Of a stretch of 64,000 nt of DNA, positions 41,093 to 49,281 are shown one piece after another. Made by a program: the position numbers and the translations under genes. Under the pieces are notes generated by a model. The model saw nothing but the letters and a program-made list of their open reading frames with translations, did no database searches and had not been told where the DNA came from. How positions within the stretch are numbered: the first letter of the stretch is position 1; each line of letters begins with the position of its first letter. The DNA is from Pelagibius sp028280305 (GTDB lineage: Bacteria; Pseudomonadota; Alphaproteobacteria; Kiloniellales; Kiloniellaceae): NCBI RefSeq assembly GCF_965233615.1, contig NZ_OZ247495.1. The stretch is one strand, 5' to 3'.

Positions 41093-41821
41093 TCAGTTTG
41101 TCGCCGCGATCTGGACCTTCCCGTCGTTCAGGAAGCAGGTTTTGTCGAACAGCGTGAGATCCAGGGGATTCGGCAAGCGGACATCTTCAAGACCGGGGCA
41201 CGGCCTCGACGAGGGATCGTAGGAGCGGTCGATCTGGGAGATGAATACGATGATCAATCCCCTGTCGGCGGCGAGTGATTTCAGCGCACGCACCTGAGCC
41301 ATGAGTGTCGGGTTCTCCCGCTTCTGATCCAGAAGCTGCAGGTAATCTATGACCACCACGGCACCGGATGGCGCGGCCGCCAGCCGATTGATGATGTAGT
41401 CGGCGTTGATGGCGTCGGAGGTATCGAAGGCGAAGCGATCACTGAGAGTCGCGGGATCCCCGGCAACCTTTCGGATGCGATCCAGAACCTCGTTCTCGTT
41501 GTACTCTAAGGTGAAGAACACCCCGTATCGGCCTCGCTTTATGGCTTCCACGATGAGTTCTAGGCTCATTAGCGTCTTACCGTGTCCGGGACGCGCAGCC
41601 AGCAGCACCAAGTCCCCCGGGTTCAAACGGGCGAGCAAATCACGCGACGGGCCGGTGGCGGCTCCCCGGGCGGCAAGCAGACTCCAGTTGCTGAAGCCCT
41701 CTTCCCCGGCAACACGATCCAGTGCCGCGTTCAGCGGTATGTGCTCCGCGCGGGACAGCACTCTTGCCCGGCGTTTCAGGCGATAGATGGGTGCAGACAG
41801 TTTAAGTGGGGGCAGTTTCAT
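41093..41821 (-). CDS. DnaB-core-like RecA-fold ATPase with small N-terminal helical domain
   Basis: 242 residues. A short N-terminal domain (about 10-55: YRLKRRARVLSRAEHIPLNAALDRVAGEEGFSNWSLLAA) resembles the helical module Pfam calls glyoxalase-related. It is followed by a RecA/DnaB-C fold: 'LNPGDLVLLAARPGHGKTLMSLELIVEAIKRG' (Walker A ARPGHGKT, about 75-82), 'GVFFTLEYNENEVLDRI', Walker B 'GAVVVIDYLQLLDQ', and 'LKSLAADRGLIIVFISQIDRSYD'. It lacks the DnaB primase-binding N-domain and is about half DnaB length, so it is not the replicative helicase. AGGAGG precedes the ATG. Function unknown; DNA-dependent ATPase or signalling roles are possible. Confidence 0.8.
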   Translation of the reverse strand: MKLPPLKLSAPIYRLKRRARVLSRAEHIPLNAALDRVAGEEGFSNWSLLAARGAATGPSRDLLARLNPGDLVLLAARPGHGKTLMSLELIVEAIKRGRYGVFFTLEYNENEVLDRIRKVAGDPATLSDRFAFDTSDAINADYIINRLAAAPSGAVVVIDYLQLLDQKRENPTLMAQVRALKSLAADRGLIIVFISQIDRSYDPSSRPCPGLEDVRLPNPLDLTLFDKTCFLNDGKVQIAATN

Positions 41822-42082
41822 AAGAGAACCTCCTATTGCGGGTGGTCGTCGCAATCCCTCCTTATGCGTGGTGCCCGAACAGTCGGTTCGATGAGATCAG
41901 AGCCCCATATGTCAGATACTTTCCCGGATGGAGGGGGGAGGCATGGGCCATGGCCTGATCGTTAGTATGGGCCAAGTTCGAGCGGATTCGCAATCACCGG
42001 GAAGCAGCTCTGGGCACGGAGATGCGGCAACAAGGGCCCCGCATTTTGGCTTTGAGGGCGTGACGCCCAAGCCGTTCCTAAC

Positions 42083-43510
42083 CTATCTCTGGGTCAGTTT
42101 GAATTCGATGCGGCGGTTGCGGCGGAAGGCGATTTCGTCGTTGCCACCGTCCAGTGGCTGGAACTCGCCGAAGCCGGTGGCGGCGAGACGGTTGGCCGGG
42201 ATGCCGCGGTCGATCATGAACTTCACCACGGCGATGGCGCGGGCGGCGGAGAGTTCCCAATTGGAAGGGAACTGGAAGGTGGCGATGGGCGCCCGGTCGG
42301 TGTGGCCGTCGACCCGCATCACCCAGTCCAGCTCCGGCGGAATGGTGCCGGAGATTTCCTTCAGGGTTTCCGCGAGGCGGCCGAGCTGTACCCGGCCCTG
42401 ATCGCCGATGGTGGCGGAGCCGCTCTGGAACAGGATCTCAGACTGGAAAACGAAACGGTCGCCGACGATGCGGATATCCTGGCGATTGCCGATGGCTTCG
42501 CGCAGCCGCCCGAAGAATTCCGAGCGGTAGCGCGCCAGTTCCTGAACCTTGCTGGCCAGAGCGACGTTGAGGCGCTTGCCGAGGTCGGCGATCTGCACCT
42601 GCTGGGCTTCGTTTTCCGCTTCAGCCAGGTCGAGAGCTTCCGACAATGTGGAAAGCTGCTGACGCAGGGTGGCCAGTTGCTGGTTCAGCAGGGTGATCTG
42701 GATCTGCGCTTCCTCGGAGAGCTGCTGCTGCTCGGCCAGGGCGGCGGAGGTGTCGCGGCCTGCCGCCTCGGCCGCCTGCAGCTTTTCCACCAGATCGTCG
42801 CGCAGGGACTTCAGGATCGCCAGTTCTGCCAACTGGGCTTCGATCTTGGCCTTGTCGGCGTCGATGGTTTTGTAGGCGTCTTCCAATTCCGCCGCATTCG
42901 CCGCGATGGCGGCCAAGGCCTCTTCGAGCCTTTTCTGGTCGGTCTGCATGCGCGCGAGGGCGGCATCGAGTTCGGCCTGGCGCGCATCCAGCGCCTGCCG
43001 GGTTTCGGCCAAGGCGGCCTCCCGCTCGGCGAGCGCGCTGCGGCTTTGCTCGAGTTCTTCCTCACTGGCTTCGGCAAGGGCGGCGAGGCGGTTGGTTTCG
43101 TCCTGTTCGGCGGCCAGCAGGCTGGCCAGGCTGTCGCGTTCATCGGCGAGGGCGGCAAGCTGCGCCGCCAGGGACTCACGCTGTTCGGTCAGCGCCGCCA
43201 ACTGCCCGGCCAGGGATTCCCGCGCCGCCAGGGAAGACTGCAGTTCGGAGGAAAGCTGGGCGATGTTGACCCGCAGCTCCGTATTGGCGTTGCGTTCCAG
43301 CGCCAGCAGGTCGGCCAGTTCGTTGATCTCGTTTTCCAGCCGCAGCAGGGCCTCGTCCTTGCCGGAGATGGCGACCGAGAGGAAGAACTGCGCCACCATG
43401 AAGACCATCAAGACGAAGATGACGACCAGCAGAAGGGTCGCAAGGCCGTCGACAAAGCCCGGCCAGATGTTGATGGAGCGGCGGGAACCGCCACGGCCCA
43501 GGGCGTACAT
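42083..43510 (-). CDS. MotB/OmpA-like protein with long periplasmic coiled coil
   Basis: 475 residues. Short cytoplasmic N-terminus, one transmembrane helix (about 18-45: FVDGLATLLLVVIFVLMVFMVAQFFLSVAIS) with the conserved Asp of MotB/ExbD (about 20). A coiled coil of roughly 270 residues follows (heptads rich in Leu, Glu, Ala, Gln). The OmpA-like peptidoglycan-binding domain is at about 345-475 (FQSGSATIGDQGRVQLGRLAETLKEI, VDGHTDRAPIATFQFPSNWELSAARAIAVVKFMIDRGIPANRLAATGFGEFQPLD, RRNRRIEFKLTQ). It pairs with the MotA/ExbB-like gene 6 bp upstream to make a proton-driven stator-like complex spanning to the cell wall. Confidence 0.88.
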   Translation of the reverse strand: MYALGRGGSRRSINIWPGFVDGLATLLLVVIFVLMVFMVAQFFLSVAISGKDEALLRLENEINELADLLALERNANTELRVNIAQLSSELQSSLAARESLAGQLAALTEQRESLAAQLAALADERDSLASLLAAEQDETNRLAALAEASEEELEQSRSALAEREAALAETRQALDARQAELDAALARMQTDQKRLEEALAAIAANAAELEDAYKTIDADKAKIEAQLAELAILKSLRDDLVEKLQAAEAAGRDTSAALAEQQQLSEEAQIQITLLNQQLATLRQQLSTLSEALDLAEAENEAQQVQIADLGKRLNVALASKVQELARYRSEFFGRLREAIGNRQDIRIVGDRFVFQSEILFQSGSATIGDQGRVQLGRLAETLKEISGTIPPELDWVMRVDGHTDRAPIATFQFPSNWELSAARAIAVVKFMIDRGIPANRLAATGFGEFQPLDGGNDEIAFRRNRRIEFKLTQR

Positions 43511-43516
43511 GCTGGG

Positions 43517-44668
43517 CTATTCCTCTTCAGCCATGGCTGCCAGGGTGCGGGTCAGCAGGCGGATCTCGCCGCGCAGTTCCTCGACCGCCTGATCGCGGCC
43601 GCTGGCCATCTCTGCGGAGATGCGCTCCAGCCGCAGGTCGAGGTTGCGGATGTGCCCCTTGGTCGCCTTGTCGAAACCCCCGTCCTCGCCGCCGGCATCG
43701 GCGATGCGGGCGAGAATCGGTTTCAGGCTGGCCTGGGTTTCGGCGATCGACAGCATGACGGACTGCTCCGTGCGCATGTGGTCGGTCAGGCTGCTCAGCC
43801 GCTCGGTGAGGGCGGCAAGGTTCTGGTTCACCAGACCCCGGTCTTCCTCACCCCGCGCCACAGTGCGCTGAAGCATCTCAAGGCTGTCGGCGGTTTTTTC
43901 CAAGAGCGCATGAACATAGGCCGATACCGGCTGGTCGCCCTCGCCGGAGGCACCGGCGCTGCCCAGCTTGGTGACGCTGGAAAGCCACTCTTCCAGCTCG
44001 TTCACGAAGCGGTTATGGGCCTGGGCCGAATTCAGTTCCAGGAAGCCCAGCACCAGCGAGCCGGCGAGGCCGAAGAGCGAGGAACTGAAGGCCGTGCCCA
44101 TGCCTGACAGCGGGGCCTCCAGGCCGCCCTTCAGTTCTTCGAAGAGGGAGACCGGATCGTTGCCGCCGGAGAGGCCGCCGATGGTCTGGCCGACCGCGTT
44201 CACCGTGTCCAGCAGGCCCCAGAAGGTGCCCAGCAGGCCGAGAAAGATCAGCAGTCCGATGATGTAGCGGGAGATTTCATGAGATTCCTCGATGCGGGCG
44301 TGGATCGTATCCAGCAGGGTCCGCATCGACATGGTCGAGAGGCTGAGGCGCCCGGCGCGGTCACCGATCATCGTCACCATGGGGCCGAGCAGGCGCGGCG
44401 GCGTATCCTGGGACAGGGTGCCGGGGAAGATCAGGCCGCCGCGGCTCTCCCGGCGCAGGGTTTCCAGCCAGTGGATCTCGCCGCGCAGCCCCAGCACCTG
44501 GACAAAGCTGAGCCCGATGCCGAAGAACAGGATCAGCATGATCAAGCCGTTGAGCAGCCAGTTGGCGAGAAAGGCATCCTGGAGCTGCGGTGCGATAAAG
44601 GCGGCGGCGATCAGCACGGCCACCAGAAAGAGCACCATGCGGAGGAGGTAGGTCTGCAGGAAGGACAT
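43517..44668 (-). CDS. MotA/TolQ/ExbB-like proton channel protein
   Basis: 383 residues. TM1 (about 8-30), TM2 (about 36-56), then the cytoplasmic loop. The conserved TM3/TM4 pair 'RYIIGLLIFLGLLGTFWGLLDTVNAVG...LEAPLSGMGTAFSSSLFGLAGSLVLGFLELN' is the ExbB/TolQ/MotA signature. A C-terminal cytoplasmic helical tail of about 150 residues follows (LEEWLSSVTKLGS...RSEIRLLTRT-like). I start at MSFLQTYLLRMVLFL because family members have only a short N-terminus before TM1; ATG 44725 is an alternative. Operon with the coiled-coil MotB-like gene. Confidence 0.85.
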   Translation of the reverse strand: MSFLQTYLLRMVLFLVAVLIAAAFIAPQLQDAFLANWLLNGLIMLILFFGIGLSFVQVLGLRGEIHWLETLRRESRGGLIFPGTLSQDTPPRLLGPMVTMIGDRAGRLSLSTMSMRTLLDTIHARIEESHEISRYIIGLLIFLGLLGTFWGLLDTVNAVGQTIGGLSGGNDPVSLFEELKGGLEAPLSGMGTAFSSSLFGLAGSLVLGFLELNSAQAHNRFVNELEEWLSSVTKLGSAGASGEGDQPVSAYVHALLEKTADSLEMLQRTVARGEEDRGLVNQNLAALTERLSSLTDHMRTEQSVMLSIAETQASLKPILARIADAGGEDGGFDKATKGHIRNLDLRLERISAEMASGRDQAVEELRGEIRLLTRTLAAMAEEE

Positions 44669-44965
44669 GCTTACGGTCTTTTCCTCGTGCCCGCCCCATT
44701 CCCCAAAGGCGGGCCGGTTGGTCATCGGTTCCGGCCGCTGAGCCGAAGTCGGGCCAAGACTGGGTCGGGTCAAGTCTGGGCCGGGCCGGGTCAGGGCCTG
44801 ACCCTACATATCACGTCCTCGGGCCTCGACACAGATTTTCGTATAAGCGGAAAATGCGGCAGAATCACGGCTAACCGGTTGAATCAAGGATGATTCAACC
44901 GGCAGATCATCGCCGTCGAACAGAAATCGGATTTGGCCGGTTTTGACCCGGAAAGGCTTTCGGGG

Positions 44966-46423
44966 TCAGCTACCGACAGGCTTGATGTCGACCCGATTCG
45001 CAGGACCGCTGCCCGATGCGTTGCTCGGCGGGCGCACCTGAATGCGGGCCGAGGGGATCCCGGCGTCAATCAGGAAGGTCCGAACTTTCAGGGCCCGCGA
45101 CAGGGCCAACTGGCGGGCCAGATCGGGTGAACCCTCGGTGCTGGAGGCAAAGCCCAGCACCTGAATGCGGTCGTCGCTCTTGCCGCGCAGGTCTTCGGCG
45201 AGGGACCGCAGCGTCGCCTGGGCGGTGGTCGAGAGTTCGGCGGAATCGGTATCGAAGACGAAGGAGATATCTTCCGCCGCCAACGGCGTCTCACCTGTGT
45301 CCGAAAGGCTCGCGACCTGCTGAAGTCTCTCCGCGGGTTCCGCTCTATCGACCGAAGCCGTCTTCTCCGCCTCACCCGGCATCGCCGTCTGGTCCTGCGG
45401 CAGCAGACTCACCGGGGCCGAAGCCTCGGCAACCGAGCGTTCTGCGGTCTCGACCGGGTCGGTCCTGGCCTGTGCGCTTTCCATCGGCGCAGGCTCGGGG
45501 GAGGTTTCCGGTGAAGCAGGCGTTTCGGCGGCGGCTTCGTTCAAAGCCGTGGTCTCTGCCTCGGCCAGGGGTGTTTCGGCCAGGGGTGTTTCGGCTAGAG
45601 GTGATTCGGGGCGCGCGTCGTTTGCGGCCTCATCAGCCGCGGCAAGGCGGTCGGTTGCCGGCTCGTCCCTGAATTCCGGGGCCAGCAGGCCGTCAGCCGG
45701 AAGCTCGGCGGTGGCGACAGCGACCGGGGGCAGGCCCTGTGCGACGGCTTCCTGCAATCCCGGTTCTTCCTGCTCGGCTGCTTCCAGCGCGGCGAGCATC
45801 GCCGGCGAGGGCGCGGGTTTACGCGGGGAGGGCTGCGGAATCGGTTTGGATTCGATAATCACGGTCTGGAAGATCCATTCGCCCTCATCTTCCATCGGGG
45901 CTGCGCTGTCGGCATTGGCCAGCGGCAGCAGCAATTGGGATTGGGGCTCCGGCCCGTCGGCAAAGGCATTGTCGAAGGCCTGCTTGCGCTGTTCCTCGGC
46001 GACATCCCGCGAAAACCCGGGGGTCAGGCTGCTCGACGGATCGCGCAGGGGCGGGAACAACAGGGTTCCGGGCCGGGTGACGACGATGGCGCCGTCGCCG
46101 CGTTGCGGGAGCGTGCCGCCGCTGTTACCGGTGCCGATATTGAACTGCGGAAGCGGTGCGGCGCCCGGGTTTTCCGGTGCGGCCAGCGGCGGCGCGGCGG
46201 GCGGCGGAGGCGCGAGCGGCAGCGGCGCCATGGGCGCCGGGCCCGGGCCCAGGCTGTCCAGGACGTCGGTGTTGACGGTGATGCCGGATTGCGACCGGTA
46301 CTGAGCTTCGGCGGGGCTGCTGCCCAGGCCAAAGGCCAGGCAACCCGCGACGGCCATCAGGCCCAGCGCTGTCGCGCGGCCGCTTCGGCTTCGAAAACAC
46401 CCCTGCTCGGCAAACATGGTCAT
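44966..46423 (-). CDS. Secreted low-complexity protein with C-terminal OmpA domain
   Basis: 485 residues. Signal peptide (about 1-40, ending SPAEAQYR), Pro/Ala-rich segment (about 60-100), a long acidic Ala/Glu/Pro region with repeats (LAETPLAETPLAE), and an OmpA-like domain at about 370-485 (EDISFVFDTDSAELSTTAQATLRSLAEDLRGKSDDRIQVLGFASSTEGSPDLARQLALSRALKVRTFLIDAGIPSARIQVR). It probably tethers to peptidoglycan from the periplasm or outer membrane. A 16-bp palindrome (46440-46455) lies before its start. It lies upstream of the stator-like pair on the same strand. Confidence 0.82.
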   Translation of the reverse strand: MTMFAEQGCFRSRSGRATALGLMAVAGCLAFGLGSSPAEAQYRSQSGITVNTDVLDSLGPGPAPMAPLPLAPPPPAAPPLAAPENPGAAPLPQFNIGTGNSGGTLPQRGDGAIVVTRPGTLLFPPLRDPSSSLTPGFSRDVAEEQRKQAFDNAFADGPEPQSQLLLPLANADSAAPMEDEGEWIFQTVIIESKPIPQPSPRKPAPSPAMLAALEAAEQEEPGLQEAVAQGLPPVAVATAELPADGLLAPEFRDEPATDRLAAADEAANDARPESPLAETPLAETPLAEAETTALNEAAAETPASPETSPEPAPMESAQARTDPVETAERSVAEASAPVSLLPQDQTAMPGEAEKTASVDRAEPAERLQQVASLSDTGETPLAAEDISFVFDTDSAELSTTAQATLRSLAEDLRGKSDDRIQVLGFASSTEGSPDLARQLALSRALKVRTFLIDAGIPSARIQVRPPSNASGSGPANRVDIKPVGS

Positions 46424-46567
46424 TTAGCCCCTGGAACCCGTTCTCCTTGGAGAACCCTTTTGGTTAACAGTATTCCTCCGGCAGGCCCGGGACAACCGCT
46501 TTGCGGGCGTCGCCAAGCGCAGCCCACCCTTAGGATGTGACCCAGGGTGTGGACTGCCGGGACGCTA

Positions 46568-47383
46568 TTATTGCGCCTTTTGGTTACTCAAAGGTTTGCG
46601 GAGCAGCTTCATTAAGTCGCTGTGGGTATTGTTGTTACTGGCCAGGATAGAGGGGCTGTCCAGGTTGAAAGACTTGCCGTTCATCTCGCTCACGTAGCCG
46701 CCGGCCTCGCGGACCAGGATGACGCCTGCCGCCACGTCCCAGGATGACAGGCCCCGTTCCCAGAAGGCCTCGAAGCGCCCGGCGGCCACATAGGCGAGAT
46801 CCAGGGCGGCCGATCCCCAGCGCCGTACGCCGGAGGTATTTTCCATAATAACGTCGATTTCACCGAGAAATGTCGCCCGGTCGCCGTGGCCCAGGAAAGG
46901 CGCGCCGGTGGCGATCAGGCAGTCGGCCAGGCGGTTTCGTGCGGAAACCCTGAGACGGCGGCCGTTCTGATAGGCGCCGGCACCGCGCTCCGCATGGAAC
47001 AGGTCGTTCTTGATGGGGTCGTAGACCAGCCCGGCGATGATCTCGCCGCGCTCCTCCAGGGCGATGGAAATGGCGAAATGCGGCAGGCCGTGCAGGAAAT
47101 TGGTGGTGCCGTCCAGCGGATCGACGATCCAGCGCCGGCCGGAGCCGTCGCTGGCCTTCTGCTCGCCGGATTCCTCCATGATGAAGCCGTAGCCGGGCCG
47201 GGCCTTGGAGAGTTCCTCCTTGATCGTCTTTTCCGCCTTCAGATCGGCGGCGGAGACGAAGTCGGCCGGCCCTTTGCGGGAGACCTGGAGATTCTCAAGC
47301 TCCCCGAAGTCCCGCTTCAGGCTGCGCGCGGTCTTGTCGGCAGCCTTCTCCATAACGTTGATGAGGGCGGAACGGGTGGCCAT
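46568..47383 (-). CDS. suhB: Inositol-1-monophosphatase (SuhB-like)
   Basis: 271 residues. Li+-sensitive phosphatase family: metal site 'GYGFIMEESGEQ' (about 66-77), 'RRWIVDPLDGTTNFLHGLPHFAISIALEERGEIIAGLVYDP' (about 85-124) and 'ERGLSSWDVAAGVILVREAGGYVSEMNGK' (third Asp). It hydrolyses inositol monophosphate, or in SuhB also aids rRNA antitermination. It follows efp on the same strand after a 90-bp gap. Confidence 0.92.
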   Translation of the reverse strand: MATRSALINVMEKAADKTARSLKRDFGELENLQVSRKGPADFVSAADLKAEKTIKEELSKARPGYGFIMEESGEQKASDGSGRRWIVDPLDGTTNFLHGLPHFAISIALEERGEIIAGLVYDPIKNDLFHAERGAGAYQNGRRLRVSARNRLADCLIATGAPFLGHGDRATFLGEIDVIMENTSGVRRWGSAALDLAYVAAGRFEAFWERGLSSWDVAAGVILVREAGGYVSEMNGKSFNLDSPSILASNNNTHSDLMKLLRKPLSNQKAQ

Positions 47384-47473
47384 GGCAGGCAGGCTTTCTA
47401 GCGGGATCGCTGTGGGAAGGCGGTTCAGGGAAACGCGGTTCGGGTCGAGGGCGAAGGGAGGGGCGGGCCGGGA

Positions 47474-48040
47474 TCAGTCCTTGGCCCGCTCCACGTAGCT
47501 GGCATCGGCGGTGTTGACCACGATGCGGGTGCCGCTGGCGATGTGCGGCGGCACCATGACGCGGGAGCCGTTCTCCAGCTTTGCCGGTTTATAAGAAGAA
47601 GAGGCGGTCTGGCCCTTCACCACGGCATCGGCCTCGACGATCTCCATGGTCACCGTCTCCGGCAGCATCACCGAGATCGGCTCTTCCTCGTAGGACTCGA
47701 TGGTAACGGCCATGCCGTCCTGCAGGAAAACCACCGGCTCGCCGACCAGATCCTTGTTCAGGGTGATCTGCTCGTAGGTGTCGTTGTCCATGAAGGTCAG
47801 CATGTCGTCGTCGGCGAAAAGGAACTGGTATTCCTTCTGGTCGAGGCGCACCCGCTCCACATCCTCGCTGGCGCGGAAGCGCTCGTTCAGCTTGGTGCCG
47901 TCGCGGATGTCCTTCAGTTCGACCTGCAGATAGGCCCCGCCCTTGCCGGGCTGGGTGTGCTGGGTCTTCACCGCGCGCCAGAGGCGGTTCTTGTGCTCGA
48001 TGACGTTGCCGGGGCGGATGGCATTGCCGTTGATCTTCAT
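47474..48040 (-). CDS. efp: Translation elongation factor P
   Basis: 188 residues, three beta-barrel domains. N-terminus MKINGNAIRPGNVIEHKNRLWRAVKTQHTQPGKGGAYLQVELKDIRDGTKLNERFRASEDVERVRLDQKEYQFLFAD; the modifiable Lys sits in PGKGGA (about 33). The C-terminal domain ends with KLENGSRVMVPPHIASGTRIVVNTADASYVERA. It relieves ribosome stalling at polyproline, which matters here because several neighbouring proteins (TolA, the OmpA-domain protein) are proline-rich. Confidence 0.96.
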   Translation of the reverse strand: MKINGNAIRPGNVIEHKNRLWRAVKTQHTQPGKGGAYLQVELKDIRDGTKLNERFRASEDVERVRLDQKEYQFLFADDDMLTFMDNDTYEQITLNKDLVGEPVVFLQDGMAVTIESYEEEPISVMLPETVTMEIVEADAVVKGQTASSSYKPAKLENGSRVMVPPHIASGTRIVVNTADASYVERAKD

Positions 48041-48127
48041 GGCTGTCTGGTCCGGAAAATGGCGGTTTTGGAAAGCGCGCGGAAGCTACCAGCTTGCCCT
48101 GGGGGTGGCAACGCCTGTGGTGGCGTC

Positions 48128-48772
48128 TCAGGCCGGGCTGCGAAGAGCGGCGACGGCTTCGGCAAAAGCGGCGGCGGGGTCGGGGCCATCGAGCCAGAAG
48201 CCCGGCGTCAGGGCCAGGAACTCGGCGCCCTGGCCGGCCAGGGTCTTTGCCGTCTCCAGGTCCGCCGCGCCCAGGGCGACCAGGGGCGGGGTCATCCAGT
48301 GGACCCACCAGTCCACCAAGTCGGGGTCTGCGGCCTCGCCGCCGTCGAGCGCACCGAAGGCGACGTAGTCGGCGCCCTCGTCGCCGGCCTGGATCGCGGC
48401 ATGACGCGAGGCGCCGCAGCCGGCCCCGATGATCAGATCGCCGCCGAGGCGCTCGCGCAGCCGTTTCACGCTGCCGTCTTTCTCACCCAGGGTGATGTGG
48501 ACACCGTCGCAGCCGGCGGCCTCGACCAGACCCACGCGGTTTTCCAGCAGGACCGCCACGCCTGCGCTCTGGGCCGCCTCTACGAGGGGGCCGACGGCTT
48601 GGAGAAAGGCGTCGTCCTCCAGAGCGCCGTCGCGCAGCAGCAGGACCGAGGGGTTGGGCGCAGTGTCGTCGCGCAGCAGCTTTTCCAGCGCCGCCGCCAG
48701 TTGGCCGTCGGTAAACACCGCCTCGTCGGGGCCGGGCGAGATGAGAAGGATCTGGGGAAGGTCGTCGGACAA
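48128..48772 (-). CDS. ThiE/TenI-like thiamine phosphate synthase family protein
   Basis: 214 residues, TIM barrel. Motifs: 'LPQILLISPGPDEAVFTDGQL' (first strand), 'VAVLLENRVGLVEAAGCDGVHITLGEKD' (equivalent of GVHLGQ-D), 'LIIGAGCGASRHAAIQAGDEGADYVAFGALDGG' and 'VALGAADLETAKTLAGQGAEFLALTPGFW' (phosphate binding). It lacks parts of the canonical ThiE signature (xxHxGQ), so it may be a TenI-like or other family member. I use the TTG at 48772; a GTG at 48814 would add an Arg/Pro-rich stretch. The gene lies in the tkt-fba-gap-...-efp-suhB neighbourhood typical of this class. Confidence 0.8.
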   Translation of the reverse strand: MSDDLPQILLISPGPDEAVFTDGQLAAALEKLLRDDTAPNPSVLLLRDGALEDDAFLQAVGPLVEAAQSAGVAVLLENRVGLVEAAGCDGVHITLGEKDGSVKRLRERLGGDLIIGAGCGASRHAAIQAGDEGADYVAFGALDGGEAADPDLVDWWVHWMTPPLVALGAADLETAKTLAGQGAEFLALTPGFWLDGPDPAAAFAEAVAALRSPA

Positions 48773-48874
48773 AGGGCGTCTTTTCGGGGCGGAACGAGGC
48801 AGAGCCCGGTTCACTAGCCGAGGCGCTGTGGGATTGCAAATCCAAGCGCGGGCAAACAGGTCTTGAAATCAAGA

Positions 48875-48895
48875 GATAAATCGATATATCTCGAT
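48875..48895. promoter_or_regulatory. ArsR operator 1, just before the arsR start
   Basis: GATAAATCGATATATCTCGAT, ending 2 bp before the arsR ATG. Near-palindrome (ATCGATATATCTCGAT). It shares 19 of 21 positions with operator 2 at 49261-49281. Confidence 0.75.
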
Positions 48896-48897
48896 AT

Positions 48898-49206
48898 ATG
48901 GAATTTGATAAAGCTCTCGCAGCCCTCAACAACCCGGTGCGGCGCCAGATCCTGGCCTGGCTGAAGAAGCGGTCCAACTTTCCGCCTGCCTTGCCGGAAC
49001 ATGCCGACCTGGATGGCGTTTGTGTCGCCTACATCCAGGAAAAGGCCGGGCTGTCGCAGTCGACGATCTCGAACTACATGGGCCTCTTGAAGCAGGCCGG
49101 TCTGGTGATTTCCGAACGTCACGGCCAATGGACCTTTTACCGGCGCGATGAGGCGGCGATCCGCAAGTTCCTGGCAGCGGCGGAAAAAGAACTGCTGAAG
49201 CCTTAA
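48898..49206 (+). CDS. ArsR-family winged-helix regulator
   Basis: 102 residues. MEFDKALAALNNPVRRQILAWLKKRSNF, recognition helix region 'LDGVCVAYIQEKAGLSQSTISNYMGLLKQAGLVISERHGQWTFYRRDEAAIRKF'. A Cys (VCVAYIQ) lies in the helix where some ArsR proteins sense metal or oxidants. Its own operator covers the promoter/start region, and the next gene (an old yellow enzyme) carries the same operator, so it is an autorepressor and repressor of that enzyme. Confidence 0.9.
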   Translation: MEFDKALAALNNPVRRQILAWLKKRSNFPPALPEHADLDGVCVAYIQEKAGLSQSTISNYMGLLKQAGLVISERHGQWTFYRRDEAAIRKFLAAAEKELLKP

Positions 49207-49260
49207 GGCAAGAAGGGGCGGCAGCCGATATCCCAGGTCTAAAGTCGATCTCAATAGAAC

Positions 49261-49281
49261 GATAAATCGAAATATTTCGAT
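49261..49281. promoter_or_regulatory. ArsR operator 2, overlapping the start of the flavin oxidoreductase gene
   Basis: GATAAATCGAAATATTTCGAT. The last 16 bases (49266-49281) are a perfect palindrome that includes the first two bases of the ATG at 49280. A bound repressor would cover the start codon and any transcription start just upstream. Confidence 0.8.

Noticed and set aside
42302..44107. 601-codon open frame on the plus strand over the MotA/MotB-like genes
   Set aside because: Antisense shadow of a repetitive coiled-coil gene; no ribosome binding site or domain.
41093..44668. Possible Zorya (ZorAB plus helicase) defence system
   Set aside because: The MotA/MotB-like pair and a nearby ATPase recall Zorya, but the ATPase is a DnaB/RecA-core protein, not a SNF2 helicase. 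No ZorC/ZorE-type gene is present, and the long coiled coil is on the MotB-like partner instead of a ZorA tail.
46440..46455. Palindrome GTTCTCCTTGGAGAAC as an operator or ribosome-site trap for the OmpA-domain gene
   Set aside because: The AAGGAG inside it is 19 nt from the ATG, too far for a ribosome binding site, and no regulator is implied.
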